This document shows positions 15,501 through 22,136 of a stretch of DNA of 26,772 nt, in pieces. Each line of letters begins with the position of its first letter. Position 1 is the stretch's first letter. The notes under the pieces were generated by a model, which ran no database searches, was not told the origin of the DNA, and saw nothing but the letters and a program-made list of their open reading frames with translations. The position numbers were made by a program, and so were the translations under genes. This DNA comes from Dehalococcoidia bacterium (GTDB lineage: Bacteria > Chloroflexota > Dehalococcoidia > SZUA-161 > SpSt-899): NCBI GenBank assembly GCA_023271515.1, contig JALPXQ010000008.1, forward strand, positions 1 to 26,772, in the 5' to 3' direction.

Positions 15501-15631
15501 CGGGTCGTCACAGTAAGATCAGGGAGTCCAGCGCTGGCTATCGCGGTGGGTACTGTCAAAGCGCTCGCGCTGAACAGCAGCAGGGTGGTCATAAGGATGG
15601 CGAAAATGCTGAGAGTAGTTCTCTTTTGCAT
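12596..15631 (-). CDS. Large surface protein: CARDB, duplicated 123-aa Ig-like repeats, InlB-like and PKD domains, C-terminal TM
   Basis: 1011 aa; the ATG follows AAGGAGG. Signal peptide 1-33; CARDB-type beta sandwich about 36-150 (LPDLTVTTRVTFDPAEVAHGD); two nearly identical 123-aa repeats at about 160-282 and 283-405 (TITSAHPSPSTA, VEDVNNNGRIDAGDRHLASR, with a dockerin-like calcium loop). A unique part runs from about 406 to 660 and is encoded by visibly AT-richer DNA. An InlB-like segment follows (PGWKFVGWKGDVG), then beta domains and a PKD domain (about 872-955: FDASGSSDPDGEIISYEWDFGDGTT). Last come three DIGERLL heptads and a C-terminal transmembrane helix with KRRAA, the usual archaeal anchor. 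It is presumably displayed outside the cell as an adhesin or S-layer-associated protein. The AT-rich middle suggests a domain acquired from elsewhere. Confidence 0.85.
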   Translation of the reverse strand: MQKRTTLSIFAILMTTLLLFSASALTVPTAIASAGLPDLTVTTRVTFDPAEVAHGDEISVAFTVKNRGDAASGSFHLRVSLSTRRWGTRHGLGNFPVASLGPGASRTLTITTNAIPSAVPAPGDYYVTVFVDGFKQVTESNENNNIGSSTPSRLRLLAAPPPAPTITSAHPSPSTATAGETITIAYNVANPGPTRTVLLGASIQLPGRSPLSDPANDRQVAIVSGSSTVQRSFVMPTDAPPGRYNLLVSLVEDVNNNGRIDAGDRHLASRTFTGALQVTPPAPPPDPTITSAHPSPSTAAAGETITITYNVANPGPTRTVLLGASIQLPGRSPLSDPANDRQVAIVSGSSTVQRSFVMPTDAPPGRYNLLVSLVEDVNNNGRIDAGDRHLASRTFTEALEVTPPALPYKTAFFKISGDDWRIRGSAPIYVDEEKRIVELTVHNSLDMWVEFKPRFIREDVTLESIDGFMEHLQKESFGNYFRLVPPKGSVTYTVKLNTLLPGDILEVEMAIVHVAIAMELLSAALGVFGVPAEPKFALQLYIEFEDHEHLKEVVEYIQSRTLLQMGQLVLTPRTIVFCPEGREVVLNSLPPLLLDIAKSDTVREYGKGWVIDRLLAPINLIRAAGNTLVSLGIGVYQDFWRGNPIIGFALVTFISEDVTLSMDIIGEGTVNKPGDTIFPRGELKQVEIRAYPAPGWKFVGWKGDVGTIADVHAPVTTIRMDSHKNIAAHFIRREFLNILPADLRVVAFASPGELRVYDSQGRVTGLVDGVVKEEIPYSMYDTENKIVTIFAPTGIYYLEVAGIEEATYRLTTISSVEGQIESFAITDVPTTETTTHRFVIDTEVPVQAGVTMKTDADGDGVFEEQRMLQQPIASFAYSPEEMIVDQPITFDASGSSDPDGEIISYEWDFGDGTTGTGRVIEHSFSVAGDYMVTLTIADNDGVINSFSTIVEVVLPQAPDIGERLLDIGERLLRIGERLLAQLIQLVQANPWIAAGIAALGLIVLLIKRRAA
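12695..12757. repeat. Three 21-bp repeats encoding DIGERLL heptads
   Basis: AAGTAGTCTTTCACCAATG-type units repeat three times with period 21. They encode DIGERLL, DIGERLL, RIGERLL just before the C-terminal membrane helix of the 1011-aa surface protein, forming a short coiled-coil stalk. Confidence 0.9.
14418..15155. repeat. Tandem duplication of 369 bp in the 1011-aa surface-protein gene
   Basis: Copies at 14418-14786 and 14787-15155 differ at only a handful of bases and keep frame (123 codons each). Each encodes a beta-sandwich repeat with a VNNNGRIDAGD calcium-loop-like motif. Near identity indicates a recent duplication. Confidence 0.95.
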
Positions 15632-15752
15632 GATTTCCTCCTTAATATTCTAGCACCTCTTGCAGGTCTGCTCCCACTGAATTTTCAATTCTTTTGCAAG
15701 GTAAGCGTTCAGCCAGCCTTTCCCCATTTATCCCTCCTTTGACCTTCACCCT

Positions 15753-16967
15753 TCAGCCTACCTTATATTCCCTGGCAGCCTCTATCAACTCCCTGAACAT
15801 CTCACCCTCTCCCGTTCCGCTTAATTCTTTGACTGCTTTTGGATACCAAGAAGCAAGCACAGTCTTCTTCCCTTTCAACACCTGGTCGAAGTCTTCCATC
15901 GTTATCTCTCTCCTGGGGGTCATCTCTTTGATCCTCTCCCCCAGGGGAATCATTGCCGCCTTCTCACAGATATCTGCGATCTCAGCGCTGGCATATCCCT
16001 CGGTGATCTCTGCCAGTCTCTGCAGACTGACTGATCTGGAGACAGGCTTATTCTTCAGATTTATCTCCAGGATTTTTTTGCGAGCCTCAATATCGGGATG
16101 GGGGAGGAAAACCGTTGTATCGAACCTCCCTGACCTTCTCAAAGCAACATCAACAGCCCAGGGGCGATTGGTAGCTGCAAGAACAAGATAGCGTTTAGTT
16201 GTGCCTTTCGCTTCCAGACCATCCATCTGTGATAACAGCTCGCTTACCAGGCTTCTCTCGTGCCCCTCCATTGACCCGGAGCGCTCCCCTGCCAGGGAGT
16301 CGAACTCATCGAAGAATAACATTGCCTTTTCATAGCTTCTGGCAACGTTGAAGATTTCCTTGATGTTTTTCTCGCTTTCTCCTACGTATTTGTCCTTGAT
16401 ATCGCTGCCTTTTAGACTGACGAAGGCTGCATCGGATTCGGCCGCCGCCGCCGCCGCGAGCATCGTTTTTCCGCATCCCGGAGGACCGTATAAGAGAATC
16501 CCCCCACCCGGTTTAACCCCAAAGTACTCGTACTCCTCCGGGTACTTGAAGGGATAAACAATTGCCTCCTTGATGTTCTCCTTTACTCTGGCTAAACCGG
16601 CGATATCGCTGAATCTTATCTTCGGTTTTTCCGCCAGGATCAGACCTTTAACCCTCTCCCCTGTCTTTTCTTTCTCTATCCTCCCCCCGGGTGTCTTTTT
16701 AACCCCTTCCTCCGGTGGTATCATGCCATCCGTATATACTTTAACAGTCCCTTCTTTGAGCCCCTCGGCGATCTCCCTGAATTTCTTGGATCTGTCCAGC
16801 AGCTCTTTTCGCTTATCCCTCGGTGACATATCTGCAAGATGCTCCAGGAATTTAGCGCACTTTAAGTACTCCACACTGGCTTTCGCCATGCTGCCTTCAT
16901 CATAGTGCCTCCTGGCCAGATTAAGGGATTTCTTATACTCGGCTTGGACCGCATCTCTCAGCTCCAT
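15753..16967 (-). CDS. MIT-domain AAA ATPase 2, Vps4-like
   Basis: 404 aa. The ATG at 16967 is chosen because GGAGGG (16975-16980) sits 7 bases upstream; the longer frame from 17009 would swallow that site. Residues 1-72 form an MIT domain by pattern (QAEYKKSLNLARRHYDEG, KASVEYLKCAKFLEHLAD, LDRSKKFREIAEGLKE). The AAA module has Walker A GPPGCGKT at 161-168, pore loop KYVGES at 193-198, Walker B LFFDEFD at 217-223, sensor ATNRPW, and finger RRSGRFD at 277-283. A helical C-terminus follows. It resembles ATPase 1 in layout but is diverged, so they are not a recent duplication. Its upstream neighbour is ESCRT-III-like protein 2, repeating the order filament protein then ATPase seen at 3793-5475. 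It probably remodels or disassembles that protein's polymers. Confidence 0.88.
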   Translation of the reverse strand: MELRDAVQAEYKKSLNLARRHYDEGSMAKASVEYLKCAKFLEHLADMSPRDKRKELLDRSKKFREIAEGLKEGTVKVYTDGMIPPEEGVKKTPGGRIEKEKTGERVKGLILAEKPKIRFSDIAGLARVKENIKEAIVYPFKYPEEYEYFGVKPGGGILLYGPPGCGKTMLAAAAAAESDAAFVSLKGSDIKDKYVGESEKNIKEIFNVARSYEKAMLFFDEFDSLAGERSGSMEGHERSLVSELLSQMDGLEAKGTTKRYLVLAATNRPWAVDVALRRSGRFDTTVFLPHPDIEARKKILEINLKNKPVSRSVSLQRLAEITEGYASAEIADICEKAAMIPLGERIKEMTPRREITMEDFDQVLKGKKTVLASWYPKAVKELSGTGEGEMFRELIEAAREYKVG

Positions 16968-16982
16968 ACTTATTCCCTCCAT

Positions 16983-17097
16983 AGTCGGGTTATCGGGTTC
17001 AGGGTTCACGGGTCACGGTTGATGGTTCACGGTTCATGGTTATTTGTCTAACCGTTCAATCTTGATCGCTCTAACCTTGAACCGTGAACCCCGGCAA
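16983..17097. repeat. Dispersed hairpin element copy 1 (period-7 CACGGTT arms)
   Basis: The left arm is a run of heptamers close to CACGGTT. The right arm holds the complement: 17024-17041 and 17073-17090 pair at 17 of 18 positions. The loop contains GTTCAATCTTGATCG, shared with two further copies upstream. It fills most of the gap between ESCRT-like gene 2 and AAA gene 2; the ribosome site of the latter lies just outside. Confidence 0.85.
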
Positions 17098-17113
17098 CTT
17101 TGAATCTAAGCAG

Positions 17114-17722
17114 CTACAGCGTCTCTAACTCTTCTTCCTCCCTCTCTCTGGCAACTCTCTCTTTTAGCAGCCTCTCAGCTATCTGCTCAGCTTCGGCTTC
17201 ATTTGCCGTTTCCAAGACGTCCATGTATCTCTTTATCTCTTCGTCCTCCTTGGGTTTGGCAAGTAAGCCCAATTCTCCATCTAACATCTCAAGTAAGTTG
17301 TCCACATTCCCTTTCGCTATCTCATTCTGCAGGTTCACTTGTGCCAGAAACTTTTCCAGCTTACTCGCCGGTAGTTTGGTCAGCTTGGTCATTATGCCCT
17401 TATGTGCCAGCAACTCTTGGCTCTCCTGGGTGAAAACCAGATTGTCCACTACTCGAAGTTGGTCGTTGATGTTCTTCAGATACTTGTCGTCGAGTGCCAT
17501 CTCGCGCTCCAAACGCAGCATCTGCCTTGCAGTGCTCCTTTTCTTCGCCTCGCTGCTTTCTCCCGAGCCTTGTTTTATTAGCGCCCTGAACTGCTGAGAC
17601 GCCTTGTCAACCTTTGCTATCCTCAGCTTCTCTTCCCTTTCCAGCCTGATCCTTTCGGCTATCAGGTCATCCTTCTTCAGCTTCTCGAAGGGGTTTCCCT
17701 TTATTTTGTCCAGAATTCCCAT
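17114..17722 (-). CDS. ESCRT-III-like (Snf7/PspA superfamily) coiled-coil protein 2
   Basis: 202 aa from the ATG at 17722, which follows AAGGAGG by 8 bases (an upstream ATG at 17743 would put that site inside the gene). It starts MGILDKIKGN, closely like MGILKKLKGK of protein 1. Two long charged helices follow (about 15-100: LIAERIRLEREEKLRIAKV, RQMLRLEREMALDDKYLKN), then shorter helices and a very acidic C-terminus (AEAEQIAERLLKERVARER, EEEELETL) that may bind the MIT domain of the next gene. No membrane segment or enzyme motif. The assignment rests on size, helical hairpin, basic-to-acidic trend and pairing with an MIT-AAA ATPase. It is flanked on both sides by the dispersed hairpin repeat. 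Confidence 0.65.
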   Translation of the reverse strand: MGILDKIKGNPFEKLKKDDLIAERIRLEREEKLRIAKVDKASQQFRALIKQGSGESSEAKKRSTARQMLRLEREMALDDKYLKNINDQLRVVDNLVFTQESQELLAHKGIMTKLTKLPASKLEKFLAQVNLQNEIAKGNVDNLLEMLDGELGLLAKPKEDEEIKRYMDVLETANEAEAEQIAERLLKERVAREREEEELETL

Positions 17723-17772
17723 TGTGTTTGCCTCCTTTTTCATTTGAGCCAGTTTGTCTTTGCTGTTTGTAG

Positions 17773-17877
17773 CTAGTCAGGTTGTCAGGTTCACGGTTCA
17801 TGGTAGTTTGTCTAACCGTTCAATCTTGATCGGTTGATCGGTGTAACCTTGAACCTCGGAACTTTGAACCTGACTAG
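17773..17877. repeat. Dispersed hairpin element copy 2
   Basis: Ends are an exact 11-bp inverted repeat, CTAGTCAGGTT at 17773-17783 and AACCTGACTAG at 17867-17877. The inside has GGTTCACGGTTCATGG, the shared GTTCAATCTTGATCG, and TGAACC units. It lies between the 96-aa gene and ESCRT-like gene 2; no coding sequence is seen in that gap. Confidence 0.85.
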
Positions 17878-17924
17878 TCTTTGCTGCCTACATTTCATTC
17901 TTTCCTGTGACTTCTCACCTCCTT

Positions 17925-17998
17925 TCAGGTTGTCAGGTTCACGGTTCAATCTTGATCGGGCTAACCTTGAATCGTGAACCCCGGAACTTTGAACCTGA
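17925..17998. repeat. Dispersed hairpin element copy 3
   Basis: Begins TCAGGTTGTCAGGTTCACGG, has the shared GTTCAATCTTGATCG, and ends CCGGAACTTTGAACCTGA, so the outer ends are again inverted. It stands about 50 bases from copy 2, directly after the 96-aa gene. Confidence 0.85.
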
Positions 17999-18002
17999 GT
18001 AC

Positions 18003-18293
18003 TTAGCATTGACTTAGCATATTCTCGATGGCAATGCGCTCTTTCTCAAGGAGACCCAATGCTTCATACTCCCCAGCCCATATCATTGCCTCCTGATCGT
18101 CTCCATCAAGACCCTTCTCGAATTTCTTGAGAAATTCTTTGCTGCTCATTCCTGTACTCTGCTCAAAATCTCTCAGCTTCTTCCTTGTGGTAGAGATGCT
18201 CCTATCCAGCAAGAGCTTTTCTCTTTTAAGCGATGCTTCCAACACGCCAACCGCTGTCACAACATCTGGAACCTCAAGCTTTATCACACCCAT
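18003..18293 (-). CDS. Small helical protein of unknown function (96 aa)
   Basis: The ATG at 18293 is chosen because AGGAGG lies 7 bases before it; the longer frame from GTG 18359 overlaps the end of the transglutaminase gene. The protein is a predicted helical hairpin (LEASLKREKLLLDRSISTT, then LRDFEQSTGMSSKEFLKKFEKG) ending in a third helix. The phrase GMSSKEFLKKFEKGLDGDD followed by an aromatic-acidic stretch (MIWAGEYEAL) recalls small archaeal and cyanobacterial proteins seen next to toxin genes, but I cannot name the family. It sits between the transglutaminase gene and ESCRT-like protein 2, separated from the latter by 280 bases of repeats. Confidence 0.65.
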   Translation of the reverse strand: MGVIKLEVPDVVTAVGVLEASLKREKLLLDRSISTTRKKLRDFEQSTGMSSKEFLKKFEKGLDGDDQEAMIWAGEYEALGLLEKERIAIENMLSQC

Positions 18294-18355
18294 ATAATTA
18301 CCTCCTACTACCCTCATTTCATCTCCACCTGGTATGTAAGGATTCCCCAAAATTC

Positions 18356-19978
18356 TCACCTCAAATAGCCCCGCTCGAGTCTAACCGTATCTCCAACATC
18401 CACCCCCAGTATATCTCTCACCATCCTGTTGACCTTGATCACATCTCGATCACCGTCATCCAGCGGGCGAACGGTTACAAGATGTTCCCTGCCGGAAAAG
18501 ACAATTCTTGCCCGATCAATCCCTTGCAGACCCAGCCGTTCCATTATCTCTGGGTGAACCCGCACGACATTGCCGTATCTATCCTTCGGATGTGGATGGG
18601 TTACCCGCAGCAGTATCTCAACTGACTGGCTGCAAATTGTCTCCACCATATTGATTGGAATGCCGGTTTCAATTGATAATGCAAAGATCTCTTTTCTCAG
18701 TTGATCTCCCTTCACACCAGCCAACCGCTCCTGCATTTTCCTCAATTCTTCCGGTGCTATGTCAAATCTCTCCGATAGGCTCTTGCTATCTTTCCCTGTA
18801 ATCTTTTCAACGCCATCAGAGGTTTGGGATATGGTTTCAAGATCAGACAGGCTGTCCAGTAATTGTTGCATATGATTTCTCAACCCGGGAAGCTCTGTTT
18901 TCGCCATCGCCACATTCAAGATATCCCTTGCTCTTGCATAATGACGCAAGGACGCATCATCATCCCCGGTATGCCGCAGAAGGTCTGCAAGCAGCATCTC
19001 CTCATAGCCACCAAGTATCGTGCTGAGTGCATCTATCCCCGTTGCGATTTCGGTCTTACCTATCTTCTCAAAGTACAACCTGCTCGCCTCAAATGATGAT
19101 CTTGCCTGGCTGATCTCTGATTGTAGTAGAGATAGGTGATCATCATTGTGGCTTAACATCAGATGCATCAGTTGTGTCAGGTGGGCCCAGCCATTACAGA
19201 ACCTGCTGCTTGTAAATAACCCCTCCCTTGTCTCTTCCGAATCTGCATGGAGAGCTGCTTCATAATACATCTTTGCTGCCGCAAGGAAACGGTGCTTGGC
19301 AGCACGGTAATCCCCTTCTCTGTATGATGCTGCCCCCTCCTGCTCGTTATGGATTGCCATCTCGAGCGGCCTCTTTGTCTCAACGATCTCCTTTGCAGGT
19401 GTAACTATTATGTGGCGACCGATAGGTACTCGGAGGTAATCTTCAAAAGCCAGTCCGTACCTCTCCTCCAGGTAATCTCTCATTCCCTTTGGCAACTGAC
19501 CGAATACCGCATTCTTAGCGATCGGATCCATTGGGACCTGTTCACCAGTTGACTGCTGCAGCTCGATATACACGTGCTCTGGAAGGATCACAAAGATGGG
19601 TTCAAATCCGATGGAGCCGAGCATCGCGGCAAGCAGGATCGCCTGGTCATCACAATCCCCGGCGCTGACCTCCAGTGTCGCCACCGCCGGCTGGAAGTGA
19701 TCACCGGGCGGATCATTGATATACTCAATGTTGTCTCGCACCCAGAGAAAGATCGCCTCAGCCACCTTATTGCGATCCGCATCACTCATCCTCTTGACAT
19801 CAAGCGGCGCATCATAAATCTTCTTCACCACCTCGTATGCCGTCTTCCTTACAACAGGTTCTCGTGAGCCCCTTTTTGCCTGCTCAATCATCTCGGCTAC
19901 CTTCAGTATTTTCCTTGACGGCATAAAATTGAGGGAGCCGCAAGAGGTATCACCCGGGGATACTTTCCCATCTCTCAT
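18356..19978 (-). CDS. Transglutaminase-like protein with helical repeats and a Cdc48-N-like double-psi barrel
   Basis: 540 aa, no signal peptide, so cytoplasmic. Residues about 65-155 form a transglutaminase/cysteine-protease-like core: DNIEYINDP, Cys109 in SAGDCDDQA, His135 in LPEHVYIEL and Asp151 in PMDPIAK, a complete Cys-His-Asp set. A helical region follows (about 205-380; SYREGDYRAAKHRFLAAAKMY has a TPR/MIT-like look). The last 85 residues (YGNVVRVHPEIMERLGL, IKVNRMVRDILGVDVGD) match the two-fold pattern of the Cdc48/VAT N-terminal double-psi beta-barrel, which normally binds substrates for an AAA ATPase. A protease or cross-linker tied to an AAA machine is a reasonable inference given the two AAA genes nearby. 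It could alternatively be an inactive peptide-binding version, though the catalytic residues are present. Confidence 0.8.
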   Translation of the reverse strand: MRDGKVSPGDTSCGSLNFMPSRKILKVAEMIEQAKRGSREPVVRKTAYEVVKKIYDAPLDVKRMSDADRNKVAEAIFLWVRDNIEYINDPPGDHFQPAVATLEVSAGDCDDQAILLAAMLGSIGFEPIFVILPEHVYIELQQSTGEQVPMDPIAKNAVFGQLPKGMRDYLEERYGLAFEDYLRVPIGRHIIVTPAKEIVETKRPLEMAIHNEQEGAASYREGDYRAAKHRFLAAAKMYYEAALHADSEETREGLFTSSRFCNGWAHLTQLMHLMLSHNDDHLSLLQSEISQARSSFEASRLYFEKIGKTEIATGIDALSTILGGYEEMLLADLLRHTGDDDASLRHYARARDILNVAMAKTELPGLRNHMQQLLDSLSDLETISQTSDGVEKITGKDSKSLSERFDIAPEELRKMQERLAGVKGDQLRKEIFALSIETGIPINMVETICSQSVEILLRVTHPHPKDRYGNVVRVHPEIMERLGLQGIDRARIVFSGREHLVTVRPLDDGDRDVIKVNRMVRDILGVDVGDTVRLERGYLR

Positions 19979-19990
19979 TTCATAATCCCC

Positions 19991-20227
19991 CTATTTCTTG
20001 TCCACCCTCGAGCCTATTTTGTATAAGATTGCGGCGAGAACGCCGCTGGCTAAGGCGCCGCCCACGGGGCCGCCTATGGCACTACCCAACGTCAAGCCGA
20101 GAGCGGTTCCAGTGGTCATACCAGCAACCTCAAAAAAGCCGTCAAACTCCTCTGGCTCGCCTTCAACATACCTATACTCAACAGCCTTAACCCATTCTAA
20201 ATGCTGATATATTATCTCGCTGTCCAT
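19991..20227 (-). CDS. Small glycine-rich membrane protein (78 aa)
   Basis: An acidic N-terminal half (MDSEIIYQHLEWVKAVEYR, EGEPEEFDGFFE) precedes a hydrophobic, glycine-zipper-like stretch (TTGTALGLTLGSAIGGPVGGALASGVLAAILYKIG), enough for one or two membrane passes, and a basic end (SRVDKK). The ATG is 6 bases after the TGA of the SPFH-like gene and has GGGGTGAT upstream, so the two are translated together. Glycine-zipper membrane proteins oligomerise; this one may anchor the SPFH or ESCRT-like proteins to the membrane. The family is not recognised. Confidence 0.7.
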   Translation of the reverse strand: MDSEIIYQHLEWVKAVEYRYVEGEPEEFDGFFEVAGMTTGTALGLTLGSAIGGPVGGALASGVLAAILYKIGSRVDKK

Positions 20228-20233
20228 CGTAAA

Positions 20234-22048
20234 TCACCCCCTATGCGCGATCGTAGCGCCACAATTCGTGCAGAACTTCGTGCCGACAGGCAACTCCACA
20301 TTACATCCGGTGCAGATAACGACCCTCTTTGTTTCCTGAGCCGGCGGTGAGGGTGTTCCACCTATTATTACCGGTTGCCCCTGTTGTCCGCCCGTTACTA
20401 CGGTTGTCCCTCCTGTCTGTGCTCGCGTAGAAGCTGTGGTCCCCATCTGTTCCAGTGCCTTTGCCGCCAGGCGCTCGATTCTATCTCCGCCTTTATCTGC
20501 CATCTCCTGTATTGTCTTAAGCATCTTATCCCTATCGCCAAGGCGATCCTCGTAAATGCTCATAATCTCCTCGGCACTCTTCGACTTATATCTCTCCTTG
20601 AATGCTTCAGCTATGGCAGCGCTGTCCCTCGCTCCAAGGGCAAGTATCTGCTCGTCTGTAAGGCCGGTGGCTAACTTCATTCTTGCCAGTTCGGTGAGGT
20701 GCTCTGCCTGTTTGCTCTCCACCATAGAAATGAGAGCCTCATCCGAAGCCGCAGAACGCACCTTAAGCCGCTGTTCCTCAAGCTCGGCTTCTTTCTGCAT
20801 CCGCTCAATCTCAAGTTTCTGATAGCCGGCCACATCCTCTCTTTTTGCTGCTTTCAAATCTCTCAGAGCTTTCAATCCCATATCCAGTTCTTCTCGATCT
20901 TGCTCCATCTCTAGCTCATGCGACTTTCGCCCCATCTCCAGTTCATGCAAACGCCGTTCAGCATCCATATCCAGCGCGTGTCTCTGTTCAACTCGTTTCA
21001 GCATCAAATCCCGTGCAAAGGCTCGATCCTGGCGATTCTCCTCAAATATTTGTTTGAGTTCAACCATCTCGTTCTCTTGAATGACCTTGCTCCTGTCGAG
21101 CTCGTGCAAGAACTTTTCAAGGTCTTCTGCATTCTGGAGTTCATTGATCTTATCAGCAGTGAGCCTTGCACGCATCCTCCTTGTGAGATCAAGCCGCCTA
21201 TCCGCAAGAGTTTCTCGCTCTTCATCCCTGGCGTATTCACCTCGCTCTCTGCGTATGGCTTCCCAGTAGCTTTCATCATAGTCGAAATATGAAAGATACA
21301 CCAGGTTAAGCCCGTTTCGACTGAGCGTTGTATCCAGGTGATGCCTGAAATCCTGCTCGATCTCCTTTTTCAATTCGAGATTGCCATACAACTCCTCGAA
21401 CGAATACTGCTTGATCTTTGATTGCAGTATATTCAGCAGCTCACTCCTCAACATCGCTTCAATATCTGTTATCAGTATCTCCTCTTTGGTTTTCATGAGG
21501 TTCTGGAAGAACAGTATCGGCTCCTCGATGTTCAGAACGACTTTCCCTCTCACCCCGGCATCGAAGTTCTCTCTTGTTCTCAGACCACCGATATTGAAAT
21601 TGAGTCCAACATCGGCGTCATCCACTAATATTATAGTTGCCCTCTCTGCCAGATTGAGATTCTTTATCATCGAGATAAGCCCCCCTACATTGTATCTCCC
21701 GGGCGGCAATTCCCCAAAGAACCTTCCTTCCTGCAAGACTATCGCCTTCGTTCCTGAGGTGATAGTTATGTTCTTGCTGAAGATCCCTTTGATGTCGCTG
21801 ACCTCCAATCTGCGCGCAAAGTCATTGGGACCTCTTTGCCAGGTGCTTATTTTGCCGGGGTCTTCCCTCTTTTCTACGAACTGGCTGCTCGCACCACAAC
21901 CGGGGCAGAACTTATATTCCGGCTCTATTGACCTGCCGCAGTTGCTGCAAACCGATTCAGAGAAGAGAGGGCTTCCACATTGCGAGCAGAATCTGCTCTT
22001 GGGATCACTCCTTACTCCACACTTGCTGCACGTTATTTTTTCAAACAT
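20234..22048 (-). CDS. SPFH/stomatin-like protein with three zinc ribbons (COG4260/YdjI type)
   Basis: 604 aa. Two N-terminal zinc ribbons (Cys 7/10/21/24 and 34/37/48/51) and a third at the C-terminus (579/582/593/596). Between them is an SPFH (band 7)-like domain, about 75-260: AIVLQEGRFFGELPPGRYNV, NFNIGGLRTRENFDAGVRGKVVLNIEEP, LLNILQSKIKQYSFEELYG, DTTLSRNGLNLVYLSYFDYDE. A long charged coiled coil follows (about 265-450) with an AEH/LTELARMKLATG segment. SPFH proteins scaffold membrane microdomains. The layout matches Bacillus YdjI, encoded next to a PspA paralogue, and PspA belongs to the ESCRT-III superfamily, so the link with ESCRT-like genes here is consistent. The ATG follows AAGGAGG. 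There is no transmembrane helix, so membrane contact would be peripheral or through the small protein downstream. Confidence 0.8.
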   Translation of the reverse strand: MFEKITCSKCGVRSDPKSRFCSQCGSPLFSESVCSNCGRSIEPEYKFCPGCGASSQFVEKREDPGKISTWQRGPNDFARRLEVSDIKGIFSKNITITSGTKAIVLQEGRFFGELPPGRYNVGGLISMIKNLNLAERATIILVDDADVGLNFNIGGLRTRENFDAGVRGKVVLNIEEPILFFQNLMKTKEEILITDIEAMLRSELLNILQSKIKQYSFEELYGNLELKKEIEQDFRHHLDTTLSRNGLNLVYLSYFDYDESYWEAIRRERGEYARDEERETLADRRLDLTRRMRARLTADKINELQNAEDLEKFLHELDRSKVIQENEMVELKQIFEENRQDRAFARDLMLKRVEQRHALDMDAERRLHELEMGRKSHELEMEQDREELDMGLKALRDLKAAKREDVAGYQKLEIERMQKEAELEEQRLKVRSAASDEALISMVESKQAEHLTELARMKLATGLTDEQILALGARDSAAIAEAFKERYKSKSAEEIMSIYEDRLGDRDKMLKTIQEMADKGGDRIERLAAKALEQMGTTASTRAQTGGTTVVTGGQQGQPVIIGGTPSPPAQETKRVVICTGCNVELPVGTKFCTNCGATIAHRG

Positions 22049-22093
22049 TTTCTATCCTCCTTCTTCTAGGTTCTACGTTGTCTGGTCACTGCC

Positions 22094-22128
22094 GACCTCT
22101 GACTTCTCACCTGTCACTTCTGACCTCT
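22094..22128. repeat. Five heptamers (GACCTCT/GACTTCT type)
   Basis: GACCTCT, GACTTCT, CACCTGT, CACTTCT, GACCTCT follow one another without gaps between the SPFH-like gene and the beta-sandwich/zinc-ribbon gene. Different sequence, same period of 7 as the other gaps. Confidence 0.85.
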
Positions 22129-22136
22129 GTACACGC

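Noticed and set aside
16983..17998. CRISPR-like array
   Set aside because: The repeats are imperfect, have period 7 or form long hairpins, with no constant repeat-spacer pattern and no cas genes.
17812..18009. Short minus-strand frame in the gap between the 96-aa and ESCRT-like 2 genes
   Set aside because: It consists entirely of the dispersed repeat; no ribosome site and no protein-like pattern.
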